From 66-474 sp036278635 (GTDB taxonomy: Bacteria; Pseudomonadota; Gammaproteobacteria; Xanthomonadales; Rhodanobacteraceae), in NCBI GenBank assembly GCA_036278635.1, contig DASUKQ010000030.1:1-33517 (forward strand): 33,517 nucleotides of DNA. The letters run 5' to 3'. Below the pieces are notes generated by a model. It was given only the letters and a program-made list of their open reading frames with translations. It was not told where the DNA came from and ran no database searches. Position 1 is the stretch's first letter. Each line of letters opens with the position of its first letter. The position numbers were made by a program, and so were the translations under genes. Below, piece after piece: positions 1 to 9,561 of this stretch.

Positions 1-1
1 G

Positions 2-1807
<1,806 letters not shown>

Positions 1808-1811
1808 GAGC

Positions 1812-1872
1812 CGGGACTCGGGACTCGGGACTCGGGACTCGGGACTCGGGACTCGGGACTCGGGACTCGGGA
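1812..1872. repeat. Tandem heptanucleotide repeat (CGGGACT)x8 plus a partial copy
   Basis: Eight perfect copies of the 7-mer CGGGACT run from 1812 to 1867, followed by a partial copy (CGGGA) to 1872. The array begins 4 bases after the rpoD stop codon. Identical units without degeneration suggest recent slippage or active maintenance. Similar GGGACTC arrays are, from memory, scattered between genes in Xanthomonadales genomes. No function can be read from the sequence. Confidence 0.95.
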
Positions 1873-1888
1873 AAGCCTAACAACTCGT

Positions 1889-1995
1889 CGTCATTCCGGG
1901 GCCATCGCCGGCTTTATCGGCGATGGAACCCGGAATCCATTTTGATTTCGACCTCATAAACAGCAAAAATGGATTCGGCCTCCGCCGGAATGACG
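1889..1995. repeat. Nested palindromic intergenic element (REP/MITE-like), 107 bp
   Basis: The ends are an 11-bp perfect inverted repeat: CGTCATTCCGG at 1889-1899 and CCGGAATGACG at 1985-1995. Inside are a 9-bp stem (CCATCGCCG 1902-1910 with CGGCGATGG 1918-1926, 7-nt loop) and an 11-bp inverted repeat (GAATCCATTTT 1933-1943 with AAAATGGATTC 1966-1976). The sequence style (GTCATTCC...GGAATCCA) resembles dispersed REP-type elements of many proteobacteria. It lies between rpoD and the NYN gene and could fold into a cruciform or an RNA structure that ends rpoD transcripts, although there is no clear U-tract. Confidence 0.75.
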
Positions 1996-2024
1996 GCCGC
2001 TAGTTCCAATGAGGCTCGTCGCCC

Positions 2025-2864
2025 ATGAACCGCATCGCCGTATTCGTAGACGCCGGTTACTTCTTCGCTTCCGCCAGCGAGTTGCTGTTCGGCGCACCCC
2101 TCCGGCGCGGCGAGATGCGCCTCGCCAACGCCGAGTTCGCGCAATACCTCGCGCAACTCGCGGAATCCGTTGCGGGCTGCTCACTCCTTCGCATCTACTG
2201 GTACGACGGCACCAATTCGGGCCCCACCCCTGCCCACCTCGCGATGGCGTACCTCGACAACGTCAAGTTGCGACTCGGCTTCGTCAACCAGTCGGGCGAG
2301 CAGAAGGGCGTCGACGGCCTGATTTTCTCCGACCTCACCAATCTCGCCCGCAACCGCGCGATCTCCGACGCACTGCTGCTCGCCGGCGACGAGGATCTGC
2401 GGGTCGGTGTGCAGCAGGCCCAGGAGCACGGCATCCGCGTGCACCTGCTCGGCGTCGAACCGCGCGATCCCGCGGGCAACCAGTCCGCCGCCCTGCAGCG
2501 CGAGTCCGACACCCGCCGGCAGCTCGACGCCGGTACCCTGGGACAGTACCTGTTCCGGCGCGAATACGCGTCCACCGCCGCCATTCTCCCTGGTGCACCC
2601 GGTTCCCTCGGAGAAGACACCGCGCACAACCTCGCGCGGATGCAGGAACTGGCGGCAGAATTCGCCGCCACCCTCGATGCCGGCGAGCGCGAGCTGATCC
2701 TCGCCCTGCCCGAGCGCACGCCGCTGCCCCATGAACTCGACCGCGAGCTGTTGCTGCGCGCGAGCGAATTGCTCGGCCGCAAACTCGAGGAGACGGAGAA
2801 GCGCACCCTGCGCGGCGCGCTGCGCAACGCGGTGACCGCGGCAACACCCACCACCGCGGTGTGA
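2025..2864 (+). CDS. NYN-domain (PIN-like) protein, putative ribonuclease
   Basis: This is a 279-residue soluble protein. It opens with RIAVFVDAGYFF, the first beta strand and acidic residue of the NYN/PIN-like fold (LabA/DUF88-type). It continues with KGVDGLIFSDLTNLA and ALLLAGDEDLRVGVQQAQEHG, which hold the other conserved acidic residues expected to bind metal in these nucleases; GIRVHLLGVEP is the next strand. The N-terminal ~160 residues are the NYN domain. The C-terminal ~110 residues are helical, rich in Glu, Leu and Arg, and do not match a family I recognise. The ATG at 2025 is chosen because the NYN fold starts immediately after it. The gene is flanked by the palindromic element upstream and a convergent transporter gene only about 20 bp downstream. 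The family suggests RNA processing, but the substrate is unknown. Confidence 0.85.
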   Translation: MNRIAVFVDAGYFFASASELLFGAPLRRGEMRLANAEFAQYLAQLAESVAGCSLLRIYWYDGTNSGPTPAHLAMAYLDNVKLRLGFVNQSGEQKGVDGLIFSDLTNLARNRAISDALLLAGDEDLRVGVQQAQEHGIRVHLLGVEPRDPAGNQSAALQRESDTRRQLDAGTLGQYLFRREYASTAAILPGAPGSLGEDTAHNLARMQELAAEFAATLDAGERELILALPERTPLPHELDRELLLRASELLGRKLEETEKRTLRGALRNAVTAATPTTAV

Positions 2865-2885
2865 TCGAGGCTCGGCGGCAACCGC

Positions 2886-4124
2886 TCAGGCCGGATTGCC
2901 CTGCCTGTCCGGCGTGTCCGGGTGCATGTCCAGCGCGCCGGCAGTTGTCTGCACCAGCGGCACGAAATGATCCTCGGGAGTCACCTCGCGCTTGCGGCGC
3001 ATGAAGCGGTACAGCGCATAGCCCGCCAGCACGCCGTCGAGCACCGCGAACCAGCCGAACAGGAACTCCGGCCGCGTCAGCGTCATGAGCGCGCCCGCCG
3101 CCAAGGGCCCCACCGCCGAGCCGACCCCGTTCACCAGCAGCACCGTACTCGAGCCCGACAGCAACTCGTCGCGCCGCAGGTAATCCACAAGGTGTGCCAC
3201 CGCGATCGGATACACGGCAAAGCTCATGCCGCCGAACGCGAACACCAGCAGCATTGCGGCGACATGGCCTGCCGAAGGCAGCGCCAGGTTGGCCAGCGCT
3301 GCCAACGCTGCGACCGCAGCGATCAGGGCGAGCGCGAGCCGGCGGTCGATGCGGTCCGACAAGCGTCCCAGCGGCCACTGCAGGGCGACACCACCCGCGA
3401 TCGCAACGCTCATGTAGGTGCCGACTTCATTGGCACCCAAGCCTCGCGCGGCTGCGTACAACGGCAACAATCCCCAGAACGCGCCCAGCACGAGCCCCGA
3501 AATCAACGCGCTGACCAGCGCTGTCGGCACCAGGCGGAACATGCGCCGGACCTGCACCCCCGGTGCCGAGTGGATGCTCGGCTGCGGCTGTGGGGTCGCA
3601 ACCACCGGTAGGCTCGCGATGCAGACCAGGATCGCGACCAGGCAGAACAACACGAAACCCGCGCCATGCAGGCGCAAGAGCTGCTGCGCCGCCGCGCTGG
3701 CACCCAGGTTCAACATCATGTAGATCGCGAATACGGAGCTGCGGTGCCCCGGCTCGGCGGCGGCGTTGAGCCAGCTTTCTATGATCGCGTACAGGCCGAC
3801 CAGCAGCAGTCCCTGCAGGACTCTCAGCACCAGCCAGACTCCATAGACCGAAGTGAGCGCCTGCACCAGCACCACCACGGCCAGCAACGCGGTGCAGAAG
3901 GCGAAGGTGCGGATGTGGCCGAAGCGGTGCGTCAGCCGCGGCACGGTATAGGTTCCGACCAGGAAGCCCGTGTAATAGCCCGACGTCAGGATTCCGATCA
4001 TCGCCACCGAAAAGCCGAGTCCCCTGCCCACGAGTGCGATGTGGGTGTGCAGCAGCCCGACTCCCATCAACAGGAAGACGGTGCTCGACAGCAACGGGGC
4101 GGTGGTGCGGATGCTGCTCAACAT
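2886..4124 (-). CDS. MFS transporter, YcaD-like
   Basis: This is an inner-membrane major facilitator protein of about 412 residues with twelve predicted hydrophobic helices. The N-terminus (LLSSTVFLLMGVGLLHTHIAL, then ILTSGYYTGFLVGTYTVPRL) and the A-like loop RLTHRFGHIRTFAF match E. coli YcaD and its relatives, as does GLYAIIESWLNAAAEPGHRS after helix 4. The second half repeats the loop as PLGRLSDRIDRRLAL. The start is taken at the ATG at 4124 (MLSSIRTT); an open frame extends about 64 codons further upstream to 4316 but is Arg/Pro-rich and not membrane-like. The substrate is unknown for the whole group. The gene ends about 20 bp from the convergent NYN gene and does not appear linked to the amino-sugar locus, from which it is separated by the tRNA. 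Confidence 0.88.
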   Translation of the reverse strand: MLSSIRTTAPLLSSTVFLLMGVGLLHTHIALVGRGLGFSVAMIGILTSGYYTGFLVGTYTVPRLTHRFGHIRTFAFCTALLAVVVLVQALTSVYGVWLVLRVLQGLLLVGLYAIIESWLNAAAEPGHRSSVFAIYMMLNLGASAAAQQLLRLHGAGFVLFCLVAILVCIASLPVVATPQPQPSIHSAPGVQVRRMFRLVPTALVSALISGLVLGAFWGLLPLYAAARGLGANEVGTYMSVAIAGGVALQWPLGRLSDRIDRRLALALIAAVAALAALANLALPSAGHVAAMLLVFAFGGMSFAVYPIAVAHLVDYLRRDELLSGSSTVLLVNGVGSAVGPLAAGALMTLTRPEFLFGWFAVLDGVLAGYALYRFMRRKREVTPEDHFVPLVQTTAGALDMHPDTPDRQGNPA

Positions 4125-4391
4125 GTGAAAGGCCTTGGAAAGCCCGCGTCCTCGGAGCGGCGCGGGCAGCGCCAGAGGGTACCGGGACGAATCGGCTCTG
4201 TCGCGGCCGGCATGGCACTCCCGCCCAACATCCGGGACACGCGGGACACGGCATGCATCGGCGCCCGGCACTTCCATCGCATTACGCCGCGCAATCTGCT
4301 TGAATGGCCGGTCCATGGCTCACGGTCGCAGCACGACACTTCCGCAAGTGCTGCCATGGGCTGCACAGCACCGTAGTTCGTTGTGCGCAAA

Positions 4392-4397
4392 TAGAAT
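4392..4397 (+). promoter_or_regulatory. Candidate -10 element of the tRNA gene
   Basis: TAGAAT, matching 5 of 6 of the TATAAT consensus, lies 9 bases before the mature tRNA 5' end, which is the usual distance for a tRNA promoter with a very short leader. A convincing -35 hexamer at 16-18 bp spacing is not visible. Confidence 0.35.
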
Positions 4398-4406
4398 CGA
4401 CGTCAG

Positions 4407-4482
4407 GGGCCTGTAGCACAGCGGTTAGTGCAAGAGACTCATAATCTCCTGGTCGCAGGTTCGAATCCTGCCGGGCCCACCA
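4407..4482 (+). tRNA. tRNA with CAU anticodon, probably tRNA-Ile2 (lysidine-modified) rather than tRNA-Met
   Basis: This is a complete 76-nt cloverleaf with encoded CCA. The acceptor stem GGGCCTG pairs with CGGGCCC (one G-U). The D arm is GCAC/GTGC around AGCGGTTA, the anticodon loop is CTCATAA (anticodon CAT), and the T arm contains GGTTCGAATCC. The first anticodon-stem pair is an A-C mismatch. The anticodon region GACTCATAATC followed by TGGTCGC closely resembles E. coli tRNA-Ile2, whose C34 is changed to lysidine by TilS so that it reads AUA. Elongator tRNA-Met in relatives has a different stem (CACTCATAATG). Automatic pipelines often label such genes tRNA-Met. It is a single tRNA, not part of an array. 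Confidence 0.93.
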
Positions 4483-4629
4483 ATTTCGCGCTTCGATCCA
4501 GCCAACGGCCGCCAATCGCCCACCGTGGCATGGCGATCGCGCGATGCTGCCCCCATTTTCGTGCAGATTCGCGACGACGGCGACGACTTCGACGTCACTC
4601 GTTCAACCGGCACACACCTGACGCACGGT

Positions 4630-6516
4630 TCATTTCCCTGACTTGGGCGCAGCCGCCGTGGGCATACCAGGCGCACGACGCGCTGCGAGGGCCAGCAGGT
4701 ACCACGCGTCGTGCGGCAGCCATTGTTCGTTCCAGCGCCAGTTCCATCCCTGGTGCGTGACGGTGTTCGGCACCGAGTAGGAAATGCCCTCGTCATCCTT
4801 GGTGTCCCAGGCCGACGTGATCCCGTTGGAAATGCCGCCCGGACGTTGCGTGTACTCCCAGCTCCCGGATTCGAAGTACTCGGGATTGTTGTATCCGATC
4901 CCGTTCATCATGGAAGAGTCGAACGGGTTCAGGCCGAGGACCCAGTTGAGCTGGTCCGTGGCAAACGTGCGCAAGCGTTTCGAGAACGCCGGGTCATCCA
5001 TGAACAGTGGCAACGCCAGCCGTGCCGCCGTGGCGAGCGATGCGATGCGGGCATTCTCGCCCTGCCACCAGTATCCGGCCACGTCGTGCGGGAAGAAGAA
5101 CCGTGGCACGCGTCCGAGATGGTCGTTCTCGATGTACTCGCGCGCATAGCCGAACGGATTGGCAACATCGTTGGTGATCGTGAGGTGGAAGATCAACGCG
5201 CGCTTGACGGCATCCTTGATCCGGGCGCGGGTGGCGGCATCGGCGAGCGGGTAGTAATTGAGCAGCGCCAGCACCGGGGCGCCCGCGGTCGTTGCCGTGA
5301 AGTACGGGCCGCTGCCCGGACCGCCGCGCCGCCAGAAGCCCTTGTAGTTCTTGTCGCTCGAGAGCCGCGCCAGCAGGGCGTCGGCACGCTGTTGCGCCGC
5401 TTTCCGATATTTCTCATCGTGCGTCGTGCGCAACAATTCCGAAGCCGCGAGCAACGCGCTGAAATCGTCCTGGATGTTTTCCTTGCCGTCGAGCAACAGC
5501 GAGGTGTTGTGCTTCTGGAGGTAGGCGAACGCGTCCTCCGCCGTTTGCAAGTACGTAGCCTTGGAGAAGTGGCCACTCCATGGCAGCCGCGCGTCGATGG
5601 CCAGCGCCGCGATCGCGAAACCGCCGCCGGCGCGGAACGAGACCTGGTAGATGTAGGGATGGTCGGCGAAGATTTTCGGATAGCCGTTGGCAGTCATCCA
5701 GTCCGAGCCTTGGGGGTGCGGTTGGATCTGTCGATCCTCGGGTTTCTTTTGCGCGCCGGGGGCCATGATCGATTCATAGAACGAGCCGCCCTCCTTGGGA
5801 TGCATGCGCACCAGGAAATCCGCGCCATAGGTGGCGCCGTTCACGATGCGCCGGTCCAGTTGGCTGAGGTTCTTGTCGTCATGCGCGCTCAGCAATTCCC
5901 AGGACCTCGCGAGCGAATAGGCGACCACCGAGATGTTCTGGCCGAGAAAATAGATCGAGGCGTTGGCCTGGGACAGATGGACGCCGTAGTCGCCGGTGGC
6001 GTCATACCAACCGCCGTGGGCATCGATGCGGGGTTTGCTGTCGTCCCCGTAAAAACCGATGTTGGAATCGGCGCGGTCCATGGCGCCTGTCACACGATCC
6101 GACTCGAAATAGGCCAGCACGGCCGAGAGGGTGTGCCGCTCCAGGACGTCGCGCTCGATCCAGAACGGCCGTGACTCCAGGACCGCCTTGCCATCGCCGC
6201 CCTTGTGCGCACACTGGACGACATACTCGCCTTCCGCGTGGACCGAACTGAAGTCGATGCGCCAGAAGCGCCAGTTTTGCCAATGGTCCACCGAAACCGC
6301 AGGCTCCGGGCGTACCTCGTACACCGACTTCTGATCCGGGAGGGTGCGGATCGAACACATGCCGATGCTGTCGGCGGCGGAGCCCTGGACCAGGGCCTGC
6401 TTGGGACCGGCATCCTCGTAGCCCACCTGGTTGATCAGGATGCGTGCGGGCTCGGCAGCACAGGCTGCCGCTGACAGCAGCAGACCCGCGACCAGAATGG
6501 CATAGCTGCGTTTCAT
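4630..6516 (-). CDS. GH9 family glycosidase with CelD_N-like domain, possible exo-beta-glucosaminidase
   Basis: This is a secreted glycoside hydrolase of 628 residues. It has a signal peptide (KRSYAILVAGLLLSAAACA, cleavage likely after ACA). An Ig-like N-terminal domain follows, beginning ILINQVGYEDAGPKQALVQG, the hallmark of CelD_N domains in GH9 enzymes. The catalytic (alpha/alpha)6 domain contains GGWYDATGDYGVH, a one-residue-longer form of the DAGD motif that provides the nucleophile-activating Asp, and near the C-terminus RWNEQWLPHDAWY, where the Glu fits the general acid. The DATGD form and the gene company recall the Vibrio/Photobacterium GH9 enzymes that act on glucosamine or chitosan oligomers rather than cellulose; that substrate is an inference. 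The ATG at 6516 has a strong GGAGG upstream. It is the last gene of the long minus-strand operon. Confidence 0.88.
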   Translation of the reverse strand: MKRSYAILVAGLLLSAAACAAEPARILINQVGYEDAGPKQALVQGSAADSIGMCSIRTLPDQKSVYEVRPEPAVSVDHWQNWRFWRIDFSSVHAEGEYVVQCAHKGGDGKAVLESRPFWIERDVLERHTLSAVLAYFESDRVTGAMDRADSNIGFYGDDSKPRIDAHGGWYDATGDYGVHLSQANASIYFLGQNISVVAYSLARSWELLSAHDDKNLSQLDRRIVNGATYGADFLVRMHPKEGGSFYESIMAPGAQKKPEDRQIQPHPQGSDWMTANGYPKIFADHPYIYQVSFRAGGGFAIAALAIDARLPWSGHFSKATYLQTAEDAFAYLQKHNTSLLLDGKENIQDDFSALLAASELLRTTHDEKYRKAAQQRADALLARLSSDKNYKGFWRRGGPGSGPYFTATTAGAPVLALLNYYPLADAATRARIKDAVKRALIFHLTITNDVANPFGYAREYIENDHLGRVPRFFFPHDVAGYWWQGENARIASLATAARLALPLFMDDPAFSKRLRTFATDQLNWVLGLNPFDSSMMNGIGYNNPEYFESGSWEYTQRPGGISNGITSAWDTKDDEGISYSVPNTVTHQGWNWRWNEQWLPHDAWYLLALAARRAPGMPTAAAPKSGK

Positions 6517-6540
6517 GTGATTTCCTCCCTCTGAACCATG

Positions 6541-6555
6541 GCCGGCCTTGCCGGC
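6541..6555 (-). other. Short perfect hairpin between the MFS and GH9 genes
   Basis: GCCGGC, a 3-nt loop and GCCGGC form a 6-bp G/C stem in the 68-bp gap upstream of the GH9 ribosome-binding site. There is no T-run, so it is not a clear terminator. It could stabilise or separate mRNA segments within the operon. Confidence 0.3.
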
Positions 6556-6584
6556 TGGATAGCGCAAAAACCCGTGCTGACCTC

Positions 6585-7766
6585 TCATGCGCCGGAACCC
6601 TGCGCCGCGGTCCGGCGCCGCGTCGCAAGCAGCGTCAACGCCGCGATCGTCACGGCGGCCACGATCGGCACGAGCATCACCTTCAGCGGGTGCGCGGCGG
6701 TTGCCCAGCTTCCGATCACCGGACCCAGGGTGCCGCCGACCAGCGAGACGGTGATGATGGCGCCAAAGACGGTACCGGTCTCGTCCGGAAACCGATCGCC
6801 CGCCATGCCAAGCACGGTCGGATAGATCGCCGACAAGCCCAAGCCCACGATCGCAAAACCGGCGATCAGGCCCGCATACAACGTTGCGGAAAGAAGCACC
6901 ACCACCGCGCCCACGATCACCGTCGCCGCCGCGATGAGAATGGCCGAACGATTGCCCAGCTTTCGCAGCACGCGGCTGGCCGCGAGCCGCCCCACCCCCA
7001 TCGCCGCCGTCAGGCCGAATAGCGCGATGTCGGCACGGGACACGGGAACTTCGAGCAGGTCGGTCACGACCTTGCCCGCCCAGACGAACATGCAGTTTTC
7101 CTGCAAGGATTCGAAAAACAACAGCGCGGCAAACAGCCAGACGATGGGATGTTTCAGCACGCGCAACAAGCTTCGCAATGGGGTGCTTGCCTGCAGCGGC
7201 GGCGGAAAGCGTTGCCGCAGCACCAGCACCAACACGATCGCGGAGATGAATGCCAGCACGTACAGCACATCCGCGGGCGAGAGCCGGCCCTTGGTGAACG
7301 ACATCAACAGCGGCGTGACCAGCGCGCCGAGGCTGAAGAACAGGCCCAGCAGGTTGAGCGCCGAACCGCGGCCGGTTCCACTGAGGGTCGCGATGATGGT
7401 GTTGGTAGCGGCGTTCAACACACCCGCGCCCAAACCGTAGACGAAGGCGGCCACTGCCAGCGCATCGAAGCCTTCGAGCGATGGCATCGCGATGAGTGCC
7501 GCGATGATCATCGCCAGCGAGACGCTGAGCGCCGGCTTGGCACCCGCCTTGTCGAGGACCGGGCCGATGACGATGGTGGCGATCAGGATGCCCGCCAGCG
7601 GGAAGGCACCCAGGCTGCCGGCGCGCGCCGCGCTGACGTGCAGGGTCGGCAACAGCGAGCCCATCAGCAGCAGCACGATGCCGAACACGAACATGCAACC
7701 GTTGATGGTTGCGACCAATCCGGCGTATTCGGAACGGGCCGTTGCCGCAGCGCGGGTCTGCATCAT
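6585..7766 (-). CDS. MFS transporter, probable amino-sugar permease (inner membrane)
   Basis: This is a 393-residue polytopic membrane protein with about twelve hydrophobic segments. It begins near GLVATINGCMFVFGIVLLLMG and has the typical loop-2/3 sequence GPVLDKAGAKPALSVSL. The second half shows LFGLTAAMGVGRLAASRVL and ALYPT-like AIYPTVLGMAGDRFPDETG, a pattern common in FucP/NagP-like sugar permeases. Inside this operon it would bring the sugar released by GH20 and GH9 from periplasm to cytoplasm for the neighbouring ROK kinase, the same role as NagP in Xanthomonas and Shewanella, though orthology is not established here. The start is the first of two ATG codons at 7766, whose ATGA overlaps the kinase stop codon, pointing to coupled translation. 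The open frame upstream of 7766 is only the shadow of the kinase gene. Confidence 0.85.
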   Translation of the reverse strand: MMQTRAAATARSEYAGLVATINGCMFVFGIVLLLMGSLLPTLHVSAARAGSLGAFPLAGILIATIVIGPVLDKAGAKPALSVSLAMIIAALIAMPSLEGFDALAVAAFVYGLGAGVLNAATNTIIATLSGTGRGSALNLLGLFFSLGALVTPLLMSFTKGRLSPADVLYVLAFISAIVLVLVLRQRFPPPLQASTPLRSLLRVLKHPIVWLFAALLFFESLQENCMFVWAGKVVTDLLEVPVSRADIALFGLTAAMGVGRLAASRVLRKLGNRSAILIAAATVIVGAVVVLLSATLYAGLIAGFAIVGLGLSAIYPTVLGMAGDRFPDETGTVFGAIITVSLVGGTLGPVIGSWATAAHPLKVMLVPIVAAVTIAALTLLATRRRTAAQGSGA

Positions 7767-8725
7767 GGGGAGTCTCCTCGACGGACTCGACGGACGGCGC
7801 GTGCGCCGCTGGCACTCGCTCTTGCCGCTTCGGCATGGTCCAGTGCCAAGCGGGCGGTACCCAGCAGGCTGGCATCCAGACCCAGGCGAGAGCGCACGAT
7901 CCTGACCTGTCGAACCGCGATCGGCTGCGCCCACTGCCGCATCGTGGTCCGAGCGGGTCCCAGCAGCAGGTTGCCCGCCGCCGCCATGCCACCGCCCACA
8001 ATGATGCGCTCGGGATTCAAGGTGCTGACCAGGTTGGCCATCACCAGACCAAGGTAGTGCCCGGCGCGCGCAAGAACTTCGAGCGCGCGCGAATCACTTT
8101 TGCGCGCCCGTGCCAACAGCTCGCGGGTGCTGGTCGGTTCACCGAACGCCCGGCTGGCTGCGCGGGCGATGCCGGGGCCGGCGAGGTGGGACTCGAGGCA
8201 ACCGACGTCGCGATAACTCGATTCGTATCCGCGCGGAACCCTGGACTCGACCGCCATCCAGCCCAGTGCCCCCGCCGCGCCGCCGCAGCCACGCACCAGA
8301 TGTCCGCCGCTGATGATGCCCGCGCCGATGCCCGTGCCGACGGCGAGGAAGACCACGTCGCGGCATCCTCGGGCTGCACCCCGCCAGGCTTCACCGGTGA
8401 CAAAGGCGTCGCGGTCGCTTCCGATCGCGATCGGAAGCTGGAACTCGCGGGCGAGCCGCGTCGCAAGCTGCATGCGCGACCAGCCTTTGATGTTGGGCGC
8501 CCACACGCTGCCATCCGGATGCACGAGCCCGGGGATGCAAACCCCCAGCGCGCGGACGTTTTTGGGCGACAGCCTTTCGATGAGTCCGCAGATGGCATCC
8601 ACCACGGCCTCGCCACCTTCCGGCGGCGTAGCGGTTTCCCGGCGGCTGGTGACGACGCCGGTGTCGCTCACCCGCGCCGCCGCAATCTTGGTGCCGCCAA
8701 GGTCCAGCGCCAGCGCACTCGGCAT
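7763..8725 (-). CDS. ROK-family sugar kinase, atypical: zinc motif missing
   Basis: This is a cytoplasmic kinase of 320 residues that likely phosphorylates the imported sugar (N-acetylglucosamine or a relative) at O6. Visible parts are the phosphate-1 loop ALDLGGTKIAAA (residues 6-17), GVCIPGLV, the catalytic Asp in IGSDRDAF (D104) and the phosphate-2 loop GTGIGAGI (130-137). GCLES (175-179) is retained from the ROK signature, and the adenosine motif ERIIVGGGMAAAGNLL follows. Unusually, the EIGH segment reads ALGW (153-156) and the CxCG part of the zinc finger is absent, so only one of the usual metal ligands remains. The protein is otherwise complete, so this looks like divergence rather than decay. 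It overlaps the MFS gene by 4 bases (ATGA) and follows the SIS gene by 64 bp. Confidence 0.88.
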   Translation of the reverse strand: MPSALALDLGGTKIAAARVSDTGVVTSRRETATPPEGGEAVVDAICGLIERLSPKNVRALGVCIPGLVHPDGSVWAPNIKGWSRMQLATRLAREFQLPIAIGSDRDAFVTGEAWRGAARGCRDVVFLAVGTGIGAGIISGGHLVRGCGGAAGALGWMAVESRVPRGYESSYRDVGCLESHLAGPGIARAASRAFGEPTSTRELLARARKSDSRALEVLARAGHYLGLVMANLVSTLNPERIIVGGGMAAAGNLLLGPARTTMRQWAQPIAVRQVRIVRSRLGLDASLLGTARLALDHAEAARASASGARAVRRVRRGDSP

Positions 8726-8789
8726 TACGAGATCCCCGTTCGGTCGATGGTTGCTGTCCGGCTGACAACGCGCTTGCGAACGTTGTCTC

Positions 8790-9539
8790 CTACTTGGCCC
8801 GTACGAAGCGTTCGTATTCCCGGAACACCTGCTGGTTGTGATCGGGCGGCAAACCCACGTTCGGCGACACGAACGTCGGCGGTATCACCCCGGCGTTCAC
8901 GAGTCGCGTGCCGGTCTCCGCTACCAGCGACATGGCTATCGAGACTACGGCCACGGTCGAGCCAGCCGCAAACCGCTCCTTGATGCCCTCCACCGTCACC
9001 AGCGCATCCTCCGGCGGTACGCAGTTGTCGATCGCAATATCCGAAACCGAAGCCAGGTCCTTGCCACTCGAGTGTGTCGGCTTGGCCTTCTCGTGGTTCT
9101 GGTGCGAGGAGACCGACACGACCGTCAGGCCTTTTCCCTTCGCTTCGAGTGCCATCTCGACCGGTGCCGCGTTCAAGCCACCGTGCGAGAAGACCAGGAT
9201 CGAATCGCGCGGCTCGAGCTCGTAACTCTGCAGCACCACCTTGGCATAGCCCTCGACGCGCTCCAGCCACAACAGCTCGCGCGCGCCGCCCGGCCCCACG
9301 ATGTTGAACCACATCAGGCGCGGATCCAGGATCGGCTGGAAGCCGATGAAACTGCCGTAGCGCGGGAAAATGTCCAGCACCGGAATCACCGAGTGCCCGC
9401 TCCCGAACAGGTACACCTTGCCACCCGCGCGGATCGTCTTGACGAAGGCCTCCGCGGCCTGCTCGATCTTCGGCAACTGGGTGCGCCTGATTTGATCCAC
9501 GACCCCCTGAACACGTTCCAGATACATATTCGCCGACAT
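8790..9539 (-). CDS. SIS-domain phosphosugar-binding protein (UPF0309-like)
   Basis: This is a 249-residue cytoplasmic protein. It has an N-terminal helix (YLERVQGVVDQIRRTQLPKI) then a sugar isomerase (SIS) fold. GGKVYLFGSGHSVIPVLD carries the first phosphosugar-binding loop (GSGHS), DSILVFSHGGLNAAPVEMAL the second strand and loop, and GLTVVSVSSHQNH the third. The length and the pattern GSGHS...SHGGLN fit the UPF0309 'sugar isomerase domain' group rather than NagB-II, AgaS or MurQ. The family is expected to bind a phosphorylated sugar. Between a hexosaminidase and a sugar kinase it most likely acts on the kinase product, as an isomerase, deaminase, etherase or dehydratase; the sequence does not decide which. 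The ATG at 9539 has GGGAGGA upstream. It lies 22 bp after GH20 and is probably on the same transcript. Confidence 0.85.
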   Translation of the reverse strand: MSANMYLERVQGVVDQIRRTQLPKIEQAAEAFVKTIRAGGKVYLFGSGHSVIPVLDIFPRYGSFIGFQPILDPRLMWFNIVGPGGARELLWLERVEGYAKVVLQSYELEPRDSILVFSHGGLNAAPVEMALEAKGKGLTVVSVSSHQNHEKAKPTHSSGKDLASVSDIAIDNCVPPEDALVTVEGIKERFAAGSTVAVVSIAMSLVAETGTRLVNAGVIPPTFVSPNVGLPPDHNQQVFREYERFVRAK

Positions 9540-9561
9540 GCAATGTCCTCCCGCAAATTTG

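Noticed and set aside
4711..6174. Long plus-strand frame (487 codons) opposite the GH9 gene
   Set aside because: Arg/Val/Gly-rich shadow typical of high-GC antisense frames; the opposite strand has a clear GH9 protein with signal peptide and motifs.
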